DNA of 64,000 nucleotides from Guadua angustifolia. Lineage: Eukaryota > Streptophyta > Magnoliopsida > Poales > Poaceae. The position numbers and the translations under genes were made by a program. Below the pieces are notes generated by a model, which did no database searches, was not told the DNA's origin, and saw only the letters and a program-made list of their open reading frames with translations. Shown here piece after piece: positions 22,100 to 33,592 of this stretch. The stretch is from NCBI GenBank assembly GCA_036346375.1, contig CM070511.1:10044001-10108000 (forward strand), in the 5' to 3' direction. Each line of letters starts with the position of its first letter. Positions within the stretch are counted from its first letter, which is position 1.

Positions 22100-23110
22100 A
22101 TGCCGCGTCGAGTAGCGAGGTCATCGTCACCGCCGGGGAGTCGTTCTAGAGGAGCGAGCTCAAGAGGAGCCATTCAGCAAGGTGACGTCGCTGAGAGCAG
22201 GCCCTGGGTGGTGCAGTAGGTTTGGGAGGTAAAGGAGACGGGGGTGCAGGCGAAGTACCCGATGCTCACGCGCATGAACTACAATGAGTGGGCTCTGCTC
22301 ATGTGCATGAACATGCAAGCGCAAGGTGTTTGGGAGGCGGTTGATCCTGCCGAGGTGGAGTATAGGGTTGATTGCACGGCACTCGTGGCGATACTGCAAG
22401 TGGTGCCAGCGGAGATGCTAGCGACGCTGGCGGTCAAAAACATGGCAAGGGAGGCATGGTTGGCCATCAAGATAGTGCGTCTTGGTGCCGAGCGCGTCTG
22501 GGAGGCCAAGGCGCAGACGCTGCGCAAGGGCGTCGAATTGATTCGTATGAACGAAGGTGAGACCATTTACAATTTCTCCATGTACATCACAGGCCTCGCC
22601 AACAATCTAGCAGTGCTCGGTGATCCAGTGGAGGAGGAGAACATCGTCAAGAAGATGTTGCGAGAAGTGACACTAAAGTACACCCAAGTTACCATCACCA
22701 TTGAGACGATGGTTGATCTATCCGCACTCATCGTCGAGGACCTAGTCTGCTGCCTTCGCTCTGTTGAGGAGCACTACGGCCTACTGGATGGTTGCGGACA
22801 AGGTGGGCAGCTGCTTCTCATCGAGGAGGAATGGGCGGCGCGAATGAAGCGGTGTGGCCAGGATGGCGCCGCGGGCAGCAAGGAGACCAGCAGCAGTTCG
22901 GGCAAACCGAAACACAGTGGAGGCAAGCCAGTGTCTCTAAGCAAGGATGGCAAGCCTTCACCCGGTGGCCACGACAAGTCCAAGGTGAAGTGCTTCAACC
23001 ACGTCATCTACAGGCACTTTGCAAAGGAGTGTAAGAAGCCCAAGAAGGAGCGTAAGGAGCAAGCGCATGTCAGCCAAATGAAGGAGGAGCCTGTGCTCCT
23101 ACTCACTTAG
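22100..23110 (+). pseudogene. Copia gag
   Basis: The ATG at 22100 starts MPRRVARSSS; a TAG near 22218 interrupts it and the frame then stays open to 23110. YPMLTRMNYNEWALLMCMNM is the hallmark N-terminal motif of this copia gag. The zinc knuckle near 22990-23031 is damaged: the pattern CX2CX4HX4C has His in place of the second Cys (CFNHVIYRHFAKEC). The linker upstream is rich in Ser, Gly and Lys. Confidence 0.85.
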
Positions 23111-23206
23111 GTGTGCGTACTAACAGAAGCCATCAAGGATGAGGATAGGGAGATTGTTCTCAACGAGATCCATGCTCAGGTCCATCTCGGGCAAGAAGGA
23201 GACTAG

Positions 23207-23413
23207 GTGGATGGTTCCTGGTACCTTGATATAGGTGCCACCAATCACATCATGGGGTGTCGGGAGAGCTTTGTCAAGTTGAACTCAGCAGTGCGCGGCG
23301 TTGTGAAGTTTGGGGATGGTTCAGTAGTCAACATAGTGGGGTGTGAAACTGTCATGTTTACCTGTCTAAACGGTGAACACCATGCTCTCACTAATGTTTA
23401 TTATCTCCCTTGA
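23207..23413 (+). pseudogene. Copia aspartic protease fragment
   Basis: SWYLDIGATNHIMG carries the active-site D-x-G triplet in the context usual for copia proteases (WxLDTGAxxH). The frame ends at a stop after the YYLP motif. Confidence 0.8.
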
Positions 23414-23599
23414 TTACGTGCAAATATAATTAGCGTGGGTTAGCTCGATGAGGATGGCCATCAAATAAGTATTGAGGATGGTTGTATGCCGATTCGGGAT
23501 GGAGACCATCAGCTGCTTGCAAAGGTGAGGCGTTCCGGAAATCACCTCTATGTTGTGAACCTAAACATTGCATAGCCGGTCTACCTAGCAGCAAGAAGC

Positions 23600-24615
23600 A
23601 GCGAAGACTCTTGGCGATGGCATGCACGGCTGGGGCATCTCAACTTCAATTCCATGAGAAAGATGGCTCATGAATAATTGGTGCATGGACTCCCACTCTT
23701 AGATCACCTAGATCAGGTCTGTGATGGCTGTTTGGTTGGGAAACATCAATAAGCACCATTTCCTCACAAGGCACAACATCGAGTTGATGGCTTACTGGAT
23801 CTTATGCATGGAGACTTATGCGGGCCAATTACCCTCAGACTCCTGGAGGAAGAAAGTATTTTCTACTTATTGTTGATGATCTTAGCAGGTTCATGTGGTT
23901 GAGGCTCCTGGCAACGAAGGATGAAGCACCAAAGGCCATCAAGGAGTTTCAGGCTAGCATTGAGGTAGAAATCAGCACAAAGTTGAAAGTGCTACGCACT
24001 GATCGAGGTGGTGAATTCACCTCAGTGGAGTTTGGGGAGTATTGTGCAGCGTAACGAGTGCAAAGACATCTCACGGCACCCTACTCACCATAGCAAAATG
24101 GCGTTGTCGAGCGGCGCAACCAGATAATAGTTGGCATGGCGAGAAGCTTTCTTAAGTCCAAAGGCATGCCTGGCTATTCCTGGGGTGAAGCAGTGACCAT
24201 GGCTGTGTACATTTTGAACTGGTCACCTACGCGAAGTGTGGAAGGAAAGACACCGTATGAGGCATGGCATGGCTCAAAGCCAAACGTCAAATACTTCCAG
24301 ATGTTTGGTTGTGTTGTGCATGTGAAAGTGGCACGCCCAAACATCAAAAAGCTAGATGATAGGAGCATCAAGATGGTCTTCATCAGCTATGAGCAAGGCA
24401 CAAAGGCATATCGTCTGTATGACCCCATTGGGAGGTGGGTGCATGTGTCTCGTGACGTGGTGTTTGAAGAGGAGGCTAGTTGGGACTGGAGTAGTGTAGA
24501 GCAAAATGGCATTGAGGATGGAGTTGATCCCGACGACTGTTCACTATCAAGTGCTCAAGCTTTGTGCCGATGGGACCAACTTCTGAAGGTGAGAGTGATG
24601 GAGCATTTGACATGA
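23600..24615 (+). pseudogene. Copia integrase
   Basis: The HHCC region (WHARLGHLNF near 23620) is followed by stops. The DDE core is readable: Asp in HGDLCGP (about 23810), Asp in RTDRGGEF (about 23997), Glu in NGVVERRN (about 24100, after stops). The region GKTPYEAWHGSKPNVKYFQ to VSRDVVFEE (24250-24472) is the conserved copia C-terminal stretch. Confidence 0.85.
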
Positions 24616-24889
24616 ACCAAGAGTATACGGTGCCGAGTCCAGCATATGATCATGATGTCCAGTCGCCGGCAATGCCGACGACGTCGGAATCATCACACAT
24701 GCCTCCTATCTATTTTGTCACACCGCCGGAAGGTGCTTCGCAGCCGAGTGATGAAGTGCCGTGTCACTATCGTACCATTCAGGACTGCCCCGATGCCTCA
24801 AGTCCAATCACAAACTTTCAGTATAGTGTGATGTGCCTTCTAGGAGCTGAGGAGCCCGCGTGTTATCAGGAAGCAGAGAAGGATGTGAA

Positions 24890-25793
24890 CTGGAGGTGTG
24901 TAATGTGAGAAGAGATAAAGTCCATCAAAGATAATGGCACCTAGTCACTGGTTGAAGCTCTTGGAGATCAACGGCCCATAGGATTGAAATGGGTCTTCAA
25001 GATCAAAAAGGATTTCGTTGGGAAGATTGTCAAATACAACATGAGGCTCGTCGCAAAGGGTTATGTACAATAGCAGGGCATCAATTTTGATGAAGTCTTC
25101 GCTCCAGTTGCTCGGCTAGAGATAGTGCGTCTGTTGATTGCTCTAGCAGCACATGAGGGGTGGGAAGTGCATCACATGGATGTGAAATCAGCCTTCTTGA
25201 ATGGAGATTTGAAAGAGGAAGTTTATGTGTTGCAGCCACCTGGGTTTGAAGATGAAGAACACACAGAGAAAGTGCTACGGTTGAAGAAGGCATTGTATGG
25301 GCTTCGGCAAGCACCGCGAGCTTGGAATGCTAAGCTTGATAGCACACTCGTGTCTCTAGGTTTTACACAAAGCAAGACCGAGTATGCAGTGTACAGAAGG
25401 GGTTCCAAGACATCAAGTTTGCTTGTTGGTGTGTACGTGGATGATTTAGTCATCACTGGAGCCTGCGCACATGAAGTCGCCAAGTTCAAGAGCGAGGTGA
25501 AGAAGCTCTTCTCCATGACTGACCTGGGCTTACTAAGCTGCTATCTTGGCATGGAGGTAAAGCAAACTATAGTAAGTAAAGTTCTAGAAAAATGCGGCAT
25601 GTTAGAATGCAACTCCTGTTTAGTGCCCATGGATGCAAGGCTGAAACTCAGCAAGGCTAGTAAAGTGTCATTAGTGGATGCTACTAATTACCGAAGTATT
25701 GTTGGTAGTTTGAGGTACTTGGTGAATACTAGACCTGACCTCGCCTACTCTGTTAGCTATGTGAGCAGGTTCATGGAAGCCCCCTACAGCTGA
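24890..25793 (+). pseudogene. Copia reverse transcriptase
   Basis: Conserved blocks are LKWVFKIKKD (about 24984), HHMDVKSAFLNGDL with the first catalytic Asp (25171-25212), ALYGLRQAPRAW and the YVDD box in GVYVDDLVITG (about 25429-25461). Several stops occur upstream of 25125. About 30 residues are missing near 25575, between LGMEVKQ and CNSCLVPMD, so the thumb region is deleted. Confidence 0.85.
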
Positions 25794-26370
25794 ACATCTC
25801 ATAGCGGTGAAACACATCCTTAGATATGTTGCAGGGACTCTGAATTTCGGGTGTGAGTTTAGAAGAAGTAGTATTGAACCAATGCTAACTGGATTTAGTG
25901 ATAATGACATGGCCAGGGATCTAGATGATTGCAAGAGCACATCTGGTGTTCTGTTCAAGCTTGGTAGCAGTCTCATCAGCTAGTAGTCCACCAAGCAGAA
26001 GGTGGTTACGTTATCTTCATGCGAGGCCGAATTCATTACTGGCACAACTATAGCGTGCTAGGGGATTTGGCTTGGGCGATTGATTGGAGAAATGCTTGAG
26101 AAGCCACCTTTGAAGCCTGTGCTCAAGATTGACAACAAGTTGGCAATTGATTTGTGCAAAAACCCGGTGATGCACGACAGAAGTAAGCATATTGATACGC
26201 GCTTTCATTTTATTAGAGAGTGTGTTGAGAATGGCAGCATCTCTGTCGAGCACATCAAAACAGAAGAACAACAAGCAGATATTTTGATGAAGCCTCTTGG
26301 ACGAGTTAAGTTCCAGGAGATGAGGGAGAAAATCACGATGGTGAACATCGCTCGGATGCAACATGATTAA
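25794..26370 (+). pseudogene. Copia RNase H
   Basis: The frame shifts near 25793. The segment STKQKVVTLSSCEAEF (about 25990-26035) carries the conserved Glu. DNKLAIDLCKNPVMHDRSKH (26130-26189) and the C-terminal ADILMKPLG follow. The polyprotein end is TAA at 26368-26370, directly before the polypurine tract. Confidence 0.85.
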
Positions 26371-26380
26371 GGGGGTGATT
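26369..26380 (+). promoter_or_regulatory. Copia polypurine tract
   Basis: AAGGGGGTGATT immediately before the 3' LTR. Confidence 0.75.
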
Positions 26381-26835
26381 TGTTAGCATAATCACGTTGC
26401 ATACATATTAGTTAGGCTTGTTTGCATTCTGTTCTTCTATTCTGCGTGATTTGCTCAAGGCTGTTTTGTTTAGAGCATCTTTGCAGGAGCCCACATGAGT
26501 GTGTTCGCCGGGCTCATAGTTTTTTTTGTTGTCGCATGTGCAGTGGCTGGGCTGAAGAAGCGGATGCTCTAGTGTGATTTAGCTAGGTTTAGGCGTGATT
26601 TAGCCAGATCAAGCACATCATTTGCATCACGAGTTTGTAACTAATCTGGATTGATAATATATGGAGGCATAACAGAAAACGTCGTGATTAGTGTGACACC
26701 AAAACTATCTCTGCACTGGTATTCTTCTCTGAATTTCTAAAGTTCTGTTCTGTTCAGTAGTTCTGCCCCGTTTTTTGGTTGCCGGACAAGCTACAGAGTA
26801 GTGTGTGAGTGAGTTTCCGTCTCTGAATTCCAACA
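26381..26835 (+). repeat. Copia 3' LTR, 455 bp
   Basis: It starts TGTTAGCATAATCACG and ends GAATTCCAACA. It is followed by the duplication ATTTT at 26836-26840. Confidence 0.9.
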
Positions 26836-26853
26836 ATTTTCATCTAGTGTATT

Positions 26854-27056
26854 TTTTTAAAAAAATGTCAGAACTATGGCATTCATTTCAGAAGAAAGAA
26901 CAACAGACGAGTTACATACGCACGTACACACACCTCCATACACACGCACACACGTGCATGCACTCATCTCTATGAGAGACGCCGGATTCGAGGATCGAAC
27001 CTAGATTGGCTGGATGACCACCTTCGCTCCATGCCACTGAGCCACGCTCAGTCCTC
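26854..27056 (-). mobile_element. tRNA-derived SINE
   Basis: On the minus strand an RNA polymerase III A box TGGCTCAGTGG (27034-27044) and a B box GGTTCGATCC (26992-27001) are spaced as in a tRNA promoter. An unrelated body and a T7A7-type tail follow. Imperfect 14-bp duplications flank it (TCATCTAGTGTATT at 26840-26853, TCATCTGATGTATT at 27057-27070). Length about 203 bp, as for plant SINEs. The left duplication abuts that of the copia element. Confidence 0.75.
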
Positions 27057-27070
27057 TCATCTGATGTATT

Positions 27071-27822
27071 AATCGATCCTTGTATATGCTAAAGCTCATT
27101 AGCTGCGAGTGAGAAATTATATAAATCACTGCCTAACATGGACTCTCACGAATTATAGAGGAATTAATATAAATAAATTTGACATAAGCTGTTATTCAAT
27201 TCTAATCAACCCAATAAATGAAGGGTGTGTGGATCTTATAGGACACACACGGACACACAATATTCTACAAAATTTCACTTGGTATCAGAACCAAACCCTA
27301 AAGCATACCTCTGTGTCGTGGCTGCTTCTGATCCTGCCAAGATCTAGATCCACTCCAATCTGTCATCGTCATCCGTAGCGACTCACCTCAGGGGTACGAC
27401 ATCACCAGCACCACCCTACCAAATGGGTAGGCCACCAGTGTCGCCTAGCCCCAAGTGGGTAGACCACATCATCGACCACTTGGGATCTCACCAATTGGAA
27501 ACACTACTACGCTTGGGGGCACCATCATCGTAATTCAGGGCCAAGCCATTGCTGCCACTCGAGCTATCCCCTAGGCCACCACCGATAGGTATCTCACCAA
27601 CTGACTCACCGCTGCCACTCAGCAGGACCACACCATGTGGGTCACCAACTGCTATCATCGCTCATGATCCCCCATCACAAAGTCACTACTAGCATAGATT
27701 CAATAAGATCTAGGAGGGGGCAGGCAGAAGAGGAGGAAAGGAGGTGTGACTGTGCGAGGAGCAAAGGAAGAAGGAGGTAGCAACGGTCGGTGGGGAGCAG
27801 TCGGTGGAAAAGAGAGAGATGG
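27071..27822 (+). mobile_element. Probable old copia remnant, 5' part
   Basis: A PBS-like TGGTATCAGAACC at 27280-27292 follows an LTR-like end (CTACAAAATTTCA at 27277). The downstream 500 bp lack a clear gag frame. The LTR end resembles the one at 35037 (GGATC...ATAGAACACAC...AAATTCAACA), so 33593-35037 may be the other part. The solo LTR at 27828-33587 would then be inserted in it. The LTR start was not located. Confidence 0.4.
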
Positions 27823-28435
27823 AACTTGGTAACAATCTAAAATTTGAGTTTTGAAATGTTTAAATTTTAAAATGAACTATTTGCATTTTTCTCAAATTAA
27901 CCAAAGCTTAATTTGAATTTTTCTTCATGTGAAAATTTTAATTTGACTAAACTATAGATCAAACAAAAGAATTTTCTATATTTTTTTTGAGTTTTTTTGA
28001 ATTTATTTGCTATTTACTTGAATTTATTTGCTTTTATTTGAGTTTCTAGAATTTTCTTAATTCAAAAAATATTTTTATTTTATAAATCCTCCTCGAGCTG
28101 AATTTCCCTAGCCTGTTTCGCCCTCTACTTTCGCCCAGCCCAATTTCCCCGCTAGGCTTGGTCCACGCCAGCCTAGTGCCTCAACTTGCCCCACGTCACC
28201 ACAGCATGCTCTGCTTACACCTCGGCCCAGCCCAACTCCGTGCCACCTCTTGTGCGAACCCTAACCATCTCCGGTAGCCATCACGTCCATGTTGTCACAG
28301 AGTTCGGGTCGTACCCACCTCCCGAGGCTATAAAAGCCCCTAGGAAAACCCTACATCGCAAGCGCGGTCTTCCACCGAACCCACAGCTGTCCTTGCCGTC
28401 ACTCGAGAGTCCGTAGCTCGTCCTCGTGAGCTTGC

Positions 28436-29277
28436 TAGAGCAGCTCCACCATGGCTAAGCCTTTTACCCCATCAATCTCTGCCTCCGATTGTTCTCTGCC
28501 GTCCCCGATCTCTGCCTCCGAGGAAGGGAGCTTCGGCTCCGCCATCCTCATGGGGTCAGACACCCCCTCGTACCGGAACATGGGGCGCACCCAATCCATG
28601 AGGGGTTGAACGCGCATCCTCATGAATGCGCGTACGATGACGTCGTCGGTCAGGCCCCGCTCCTTCTAGGTCTTGATCTGCTCGATGATCGCGTCCACCT
28701 TGTTCTTCTCCTTCCGGTCGACGCCCCAAGACCACTCGGGCCCCGCCACGGGGAGCCAGCCGGTGAAAGCCGGGGCGCTGCCTCCCAGGTTCTGGGCATA
28801 GAACCATTCGGAATGCCACCCCCGGTTCGACGCCGGTAGCTTCACGTCAATATAATCCGCCGCCCGGTCGGCGTGCAGTTGGAAGGCCACGCCACCGACG
28901 AGCGCCGTACTATCCGCTGGCTTGTCCTTCCTCAGTCGTGCGTGGAAGAGGTGCCTCCAGAGCGCCCAATGGGGCTCGATCCCCAAAAACGCCTCGCACA
29001 GCGTCATGAAGATCGCAATGTGGAGCACGCCATTGGGGTTGAGGTGGTGCACCTCCGCCTTGTAGAAGTGCAGCAACCCACGGACGAATTGATGGAGCGG
29101 GAGCCCGAACCCGCGCTCATAGAACGAGACGTGCACGACGATCTCATCATCTCCTGGCGAGGGGACCGCGACCCCCGTCGGGACCCTCCACCTCGAGACA
29201 TCTCGAGGGGGGAGGAACCCTTTCTTCTCCAAGCCTTGCGCGCGGCTGGGCTGGGCGGAGCATTCCGGCCACGACAT
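28436..29277 (-). pseudogene. Tat antisense ORF 3 (aORF3), Transposase_28-type
   Basis: The ATG at 29277 (MSWPEC) starts the longest intact Transposase_28 stretch in the window: FLPPRDVSRWRVPTG, then FVRGLLHFYKAEVHHLNPNG and LCEAFLGIEPHWALWRHLF. It runs to a TAG at 28666 and reads on past it (GLTDDVIVRAFMRMRVQPL) to about 28436, where the element is cut off. The Ser-rich middle and coiled-coil tail seen in aORF1 are absent. The function is unknown. Confidence 0.75.
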
Positions 29278-29428
29278 CTCCAAAGGAGAGAGCAGCGAAA
29301 ATGTGGGGGAAGGGGAAGGTGAGGAAATCTTCTCTCCGGCTCCTTTGCCCTCTTTTTTCTCTCAGGCGAAGGCAAGGGGACAGGGAAAGCGAAGGCAAAT
29401 GCATGCCCCAACACTCCAAACGCCCAAT

Positions 29429-29437
29429 TTATAGGAG
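29429..29437 (-). promoter_or_regulatory. TATA box for aORF3
   Basis: CTATAAATT on the minus strand, about 155 nt upstream of the ATG at 29277. Confidence 0.45.
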
Positions 29438-29439
29438 CT

Positions 29440-30236
29440 GAACAGGCACCAACCGAGCAGACACCAGTCAAGCGGACGCTATCTCGGGTGAAGCGTCGCA
29501 CGTCCCGTCTGACCGCCATGCTAGGCCGCTGGTGAGGCGCATCGGTTCCCAATCATTTCACTTCGCATTTACTTCCCTCCACTATGCATTAAATACTAGC
29601 AGGAGGCGCCAGGGCATCGCTTCGGCCAGGGCGCCCCGCGACCTCTCGATCTCCGCCTCTAGGCTGGGTCGACTGGACCGAAACAGGTATAAAAAGCCCA
29701 CCGGGCCGCTACGTCCTCGAGGTGGCAAAAGCGCTGCGGGCTCCAAAGGCTTGATCCACCAAGTGGTTTCAGTGCCGCCCCAGCATAGAATTGAGCAAGG
29801 GGCGAGGACAAGGCGAGCCCCCAGTGGGTCTCTAGTTGGGTCGGCGGACGACCCAATCACCTTAACTCGTGTCCGAGACCATACTTCACACTCTCCCGCG
29901 GAACCCATCCATAGGTGGCAGCCAACAAGCCCGGTCGCGGACGTCCGAGTCCGACACGGATCAAGTAAAGAAAGGTTTCGTGGGTCGCCTCAGCCGGGTC
30001 GGATGCCTTGCGCCGGATCGTTTCGCCGAAAGATCCCCTTGGGAGGGATCTCCAGGGCCCACTCGGATAACCCGTTAGTAGCTCACGCGAGCACGGTGTT
30101 CAAACCAACATGGTAAACACGCGTCCGCTCACCCCCTCCAGGTCCCACACCTGCGGATAGGGCATACATGTGGGACAGGCAGCGGCCACTCCTCCCAAAG
30201 ATAGCCTCACCAGATGAGGACTTGGGATGGACGCCC
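29440..30236. other. Spacer upstream of aORF3
   Basis: GC-rich sequence between the aORF3 promoter and the tandem repeats. It has only short chance ORFs, with no recognised gene or RNA. Confidence 0.4.
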
Positions 30237-30632
30237 TTCGCCCAGCTCCGGCGTAAAACCAGCCCTAAAAACACGTCCAGCTACGACGTAAAACGAGCAC
30301 TCGGACACCAGAACCTTGCCAAAGGCGTCTGGGCATCCGCGTCGATCTAGGCACCGCCCAGCTCCAGCGTAAAACCAGCCCTAAAAACACGTCTAGCTAC
30401 GACGTAAAACGAGCACTCGGACACTAGAACCTTGCCAAAGGCATCTGGGCATCCGCGTCGACCTAGGCGACGTCCAACTACGACGTAAAACTGACACTCG
30501 GACACCAGAACCTTGCCAAAGGCATCTGGGCGTCCGCGCCGACCCAGGCAATGTCCAGCTACGATGTAAAGCTAGCACTCGGACACCAGAACCTTGTCTA
30601 AGGCATCTGGGCGTTCACGCCAACCGAGGCAA
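30237..30632 (+). repeat. Tandem repeats of about 80-117 bp in Tat 3' region
   Basis: Four units share ACTCGGACACCAGAACCTTG and CATCTGGGC...CCGCG. The first two are about 117 bp each (30237-30354, 30355-30470) and the last two are shortened to 75-85 bp by loss of the AACCAGCCCTAAAAACACG part. Confidence 0.8.
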
Positions 30633-30649
30633 GGACGAGCTGATCCCGC

Positions 30650-31118
30650 CGACCGAGTCATTCGACCTTCGTAAGCCAAAGTAACCCCCCAACCAGCTCT
30701 CCGACCTGCTCGGGGGCTCGGGGGCTAAACCCACCAGGTGCACTCGCACGCACCCAATCGAAACCGACCGACCAAGTCGGTCGAGCTCTGCCGACCAAGG
30801 CAGCCTTCCGATCCACTCGGGGGCTCGGGGCCGATTGAGTCCACCCACGTGCTCCCTGTCGGATTTCGTTGACCAAGTCGGTCGACCTTCGCAAGCCAAA
30901 GTAACCCCCAACCAGCTCTCCAACCCGCCAGGCTCGGGGTTACACCCACCGGAAGGCCACAAGACCCGATCGAAACCGGCCGACTGTCGGCCGGCTCGCT
31001 GACCAAGGCGGCCTTCCGATCCACTCGGCTCTGGGCCGATTGAGTCCGCCACAGGCTCCCAAATGATTTTGTCGATTAGCAAACCCCGACCGCTTAACGA
31101 GCTCGCCGGGGCTCGGGG
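30650..31118 (+). repeat. Two units of about 220 bp with PPT-like motifs
   Basis: Blocks starting TCGACCTTCG.AAGCCAAAGTAACCCCC (30659 and 30884) repeat once. Each includes CTCGGGGGCTCGGGG-type purine cores and GCCTTCCGATCCACTCGG. The block ends in CTCGGGGCTAT at the LTR start. Confidence 0.75.
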
Positions 31119-31119
31119 C

Positions 31120-32033
31120 TATCGATTTAATATTTATACCAGGATACCCCAAAGCAGTCGAACACCAAATGGGCCTCGTTGGGTCACGGAGGACCCTCGA
31201 CCCCGATCAAGCCCACCAAGGGGCAATCCGACCGCCTCGTGCTCGGGCGCCTCAAGGTCCGACCGCCTCGTGTCGGGCCCTCACGAGCTCCACCCAGCTG
31301 ACCTCCGCCACAGGGTCAAAAATCATCGCCGACGACTAAGCCGGTCACCGTCCCATGGACATGACGACCATGTCAGTGGCTCCTTCCCTGTGGTCGAGGC
31401 CGCCAAAGTCAAGCGCCAGTCCCTTCACCCTTCATGCACAATGGAGAGACGCGCTCCCTCCCGAGGCGACACCAGGACACAACATAACGGCCAAGATCTC
31501 GACAGCGCCTGTATGTGTGCGCCTTTCTCGACGGAACGCCGCCATCAGGTCTACCAACCTGCATGGGATGAACAAGAACTCGCTACCACCAGACCAAAGA
31601 CCGAGACCGAAGACCAGGACACCTTGACGTAGGACACCCCATCCTTTTTTCTCCAAACTCCCGTGTAACCTGTCCCCTCCGCCTATATAAAGGGAGGTAG
31701 GAACCTCAGGGAAGGGGATCGGAGCATACCCGAGCATAGACAAGCATATACGAGCACTTACTAGCGTGAAACTCTGACGAGCAAACTGCTCTAGCTCATT
31801 CCGACCTCGCCCACTCATACGAGGTGCTCAAGGCCTGCCCTTAGCCCTCGCCTGTAAACATCGTGCAGTCTTCTGCACCCAAAGCAATACATAACCACCA
31901 CACGAACTGGAAGTAGGGACGTTCAGCCCAAACCAATATACATCTTGGGCTCCCTGAGTCCAACCATTCAAGGAAAGGGAACGCGCGGCCCCTTAACTTA
32001 CAAATTTACTTGCCGGTATACGAAACACCGACA
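31120..32033 (+). repeat. Tat LTR (3' LTR), about 914 bp
   Basis: It starts TATCGATTTAATA (mutated TGTCG) after a GGGGCTA tract and ends CGAAACACCGACA. TATATAAA lies at 31684-31691. The following five bases are CATAA; no left partner was found. Confidence 0.7.
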
Positions 32034-33592
32034 CATAACCTTTGATCATGTTGAACCTATGTTTGCAAAAGTAATTTGTTTTATACAATTGCATTGTGTT
32101 TGTGTATCAATGATAAATTGCTAGAAATAGCTATATACCTAATTATCATTATGCCACCTTGATTGTTGGAATACCATATATCCATTGTTAACCCTAGGTT
32201 AGGACATTATTAGTTGGATATGATCATGTTAGCAACATTGGGTTATCATAGCTATACTTAGACAAGCTTAGTTGTACGATAGGATTCATATCATATGTAA
32301 ATTAATGTTAATCTTGATTTAATAAGATGTTGAATCATGGTCGGTAACCACTGTTGTAAAATTTGTTGTACCATGCAGGGTGTGCCATTGGTCTTGATTA
32401 AACAAGATTGTTTTCCCTCGGATAAGTGATCGTGCAGTAAAGGGGGTACTGATAGCACATTTGGGATGTGGATATCTTGCTTGAGATAACTTAAGGACTT
32501 AATCTTATGTGCCATTGATTTGTGCTAACTATATAACCATATGTCTAGTATAGGACAAACCCAGCTGATTAATTTGCAATATCTAAATTTGAATACTTCT
32601 AGTTGGTGGTGTGCAATCCGGGATGGACAGGTAGATTCGCATGGCTCAAGAGGGGGCCCTGAGGGGTGAAATCTTAGCAAGCAGTATTGAGTTTATACAA
32701 GGCATTATAAAGACTTTGTTGTGATCTCTCTACCGACACACCAAAGAAAGTGTGTTAATTGCATGGCAACAAGAGACGATCATATCTTGTGGGTAAAGTA
32801 GTACAATCTTTGCAGAGTGTGTAAAACTATTCAAATAGCTGCCTCTGCAGTGATGGACATGCTTGGGAATTTCACATAAGGTATAGAGTGTTTCATGAAA
32901 TGTTGGAAGGTGGAATTGTTGGGATGTGAATAAGGAGCTTGCTGTTGTTTTGTTGTCTAAAGTTAACAGTGTTGAGTCCAGTAGTTTGATGATGGTTTTA
33001 TATGGTGTTGGGTAAAGCCTCACCATTCTGTTCATATTGTCTTCCATTGATTTACTAGTTATTTACTCTCTTTTTCATAAATATGCGTTGAATCTATTTA
33101 TTGTATTTAAATTCAAGTTATTGCTTTTTGCAAAAGAACCATTTGACTATCCTTTGTTAAGTCTTGCATGAAAATATTGCATCATTTCCCTACGACTTGC
33201 TGTGGACTTTTTGTACTCACGGCTATACGCCTTTGTTGATCAATTATTGAGGAAGGATCAGGAAATATAGAGTTCTATGAGGAGTACTATGAATATTATG
33301 TGAATTAGGAAGGCATTCCCAGATGATTGCCTGTAGCATGTCAAATGGCCCAAATTATTTTATTTCTGCTATAATAGTTTATTTGTTTCTCAAGCCCTTA
33401 AAGCACAGTGGTGTAAACATTGACGATAAGGTATGTTGCTTTATTTAAATAAAAATTTGCTACTTTCTTAGTTAATTTGTTGTATGATATGGTATTTCAT
33501 CTATATTGTCACTATGTGCACTAGTGTGATCCTAGGCTAGTGCAGTATATACAGAGGGTTTTAGATTCGTAAATCTAGGTTCCGATAAACTT

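Larger units (their letters stand above)
18743..26835 (+). mobile_element. Ty1/copia retrotransposon with nested insertion
   Basis: Both LTRs are present (18743-22059 including an insertion, and 26381-26835). The primer-binding site matches initiator Met tRNA, and gag, protease, integrase, RT and RNase H follow in copia order. The 5-bp duplication ATTTT is exact at 18738-18742 and 26836-26840. Without the nested element and its duplication the length is about 5.2 kb, usual for plant copia. Many stops show it is not autonomous. The lineage was not assigned. Confidence 0.9.
28445..32033 (+). mobile_element. Third Tat-lineage element, 3' portion
   Basis: An antisense ORF, long 3' tandem repeats and an LTR ending CCGACA at 32033 are present. 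Gag-pol and the 5' LTR are missing. Its left edge meets Tekay LTR sequence at about 28440. The LTR middle that should follow there is also missing, so the insertion and a deletion share that junction. Confidence 0.75.
27828..33587 (+). repeat. Tekay-like solo LTR, interrupted by a Tat fragment
   Basis: The left end GGTAACAATCTAAAATTTGAG matches the Tekay LTR start TGTAACATCTCAAAATTTG. The right part (32034-33587) matches the Tekay LTR end region (CACTAGTGTGATCCTAGGCTAGTGC near 33519). The exact duplication AACTT (27823-27827 and 33588-33592) and the lack of PBS or internal sequence support a solo LTR. A TATA box GGCTATAAAAGC lies near 28327. The LTR middle, from about 28440, is replaced by the Tat fragment. 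Confidence 0.7.

Noticed and set aside
28186..28416. 76-codon plus-strand ORF as a host gene
   Set aside because: It covers the promoter region and TATA box of the Tekay-like solo LTR.
30237..30632. Regular direct repeats resembling a CRISPR array
   Set aside because: Plant nuclear context, long diverging units with no unique spacers; they are Tat 3' tandem repeats.
31063..31632. 189-codon plus-strand ORF
   Set aside because: It spans the Tat repeat-LTR boundary and reads through U3 sequence; not a gene.
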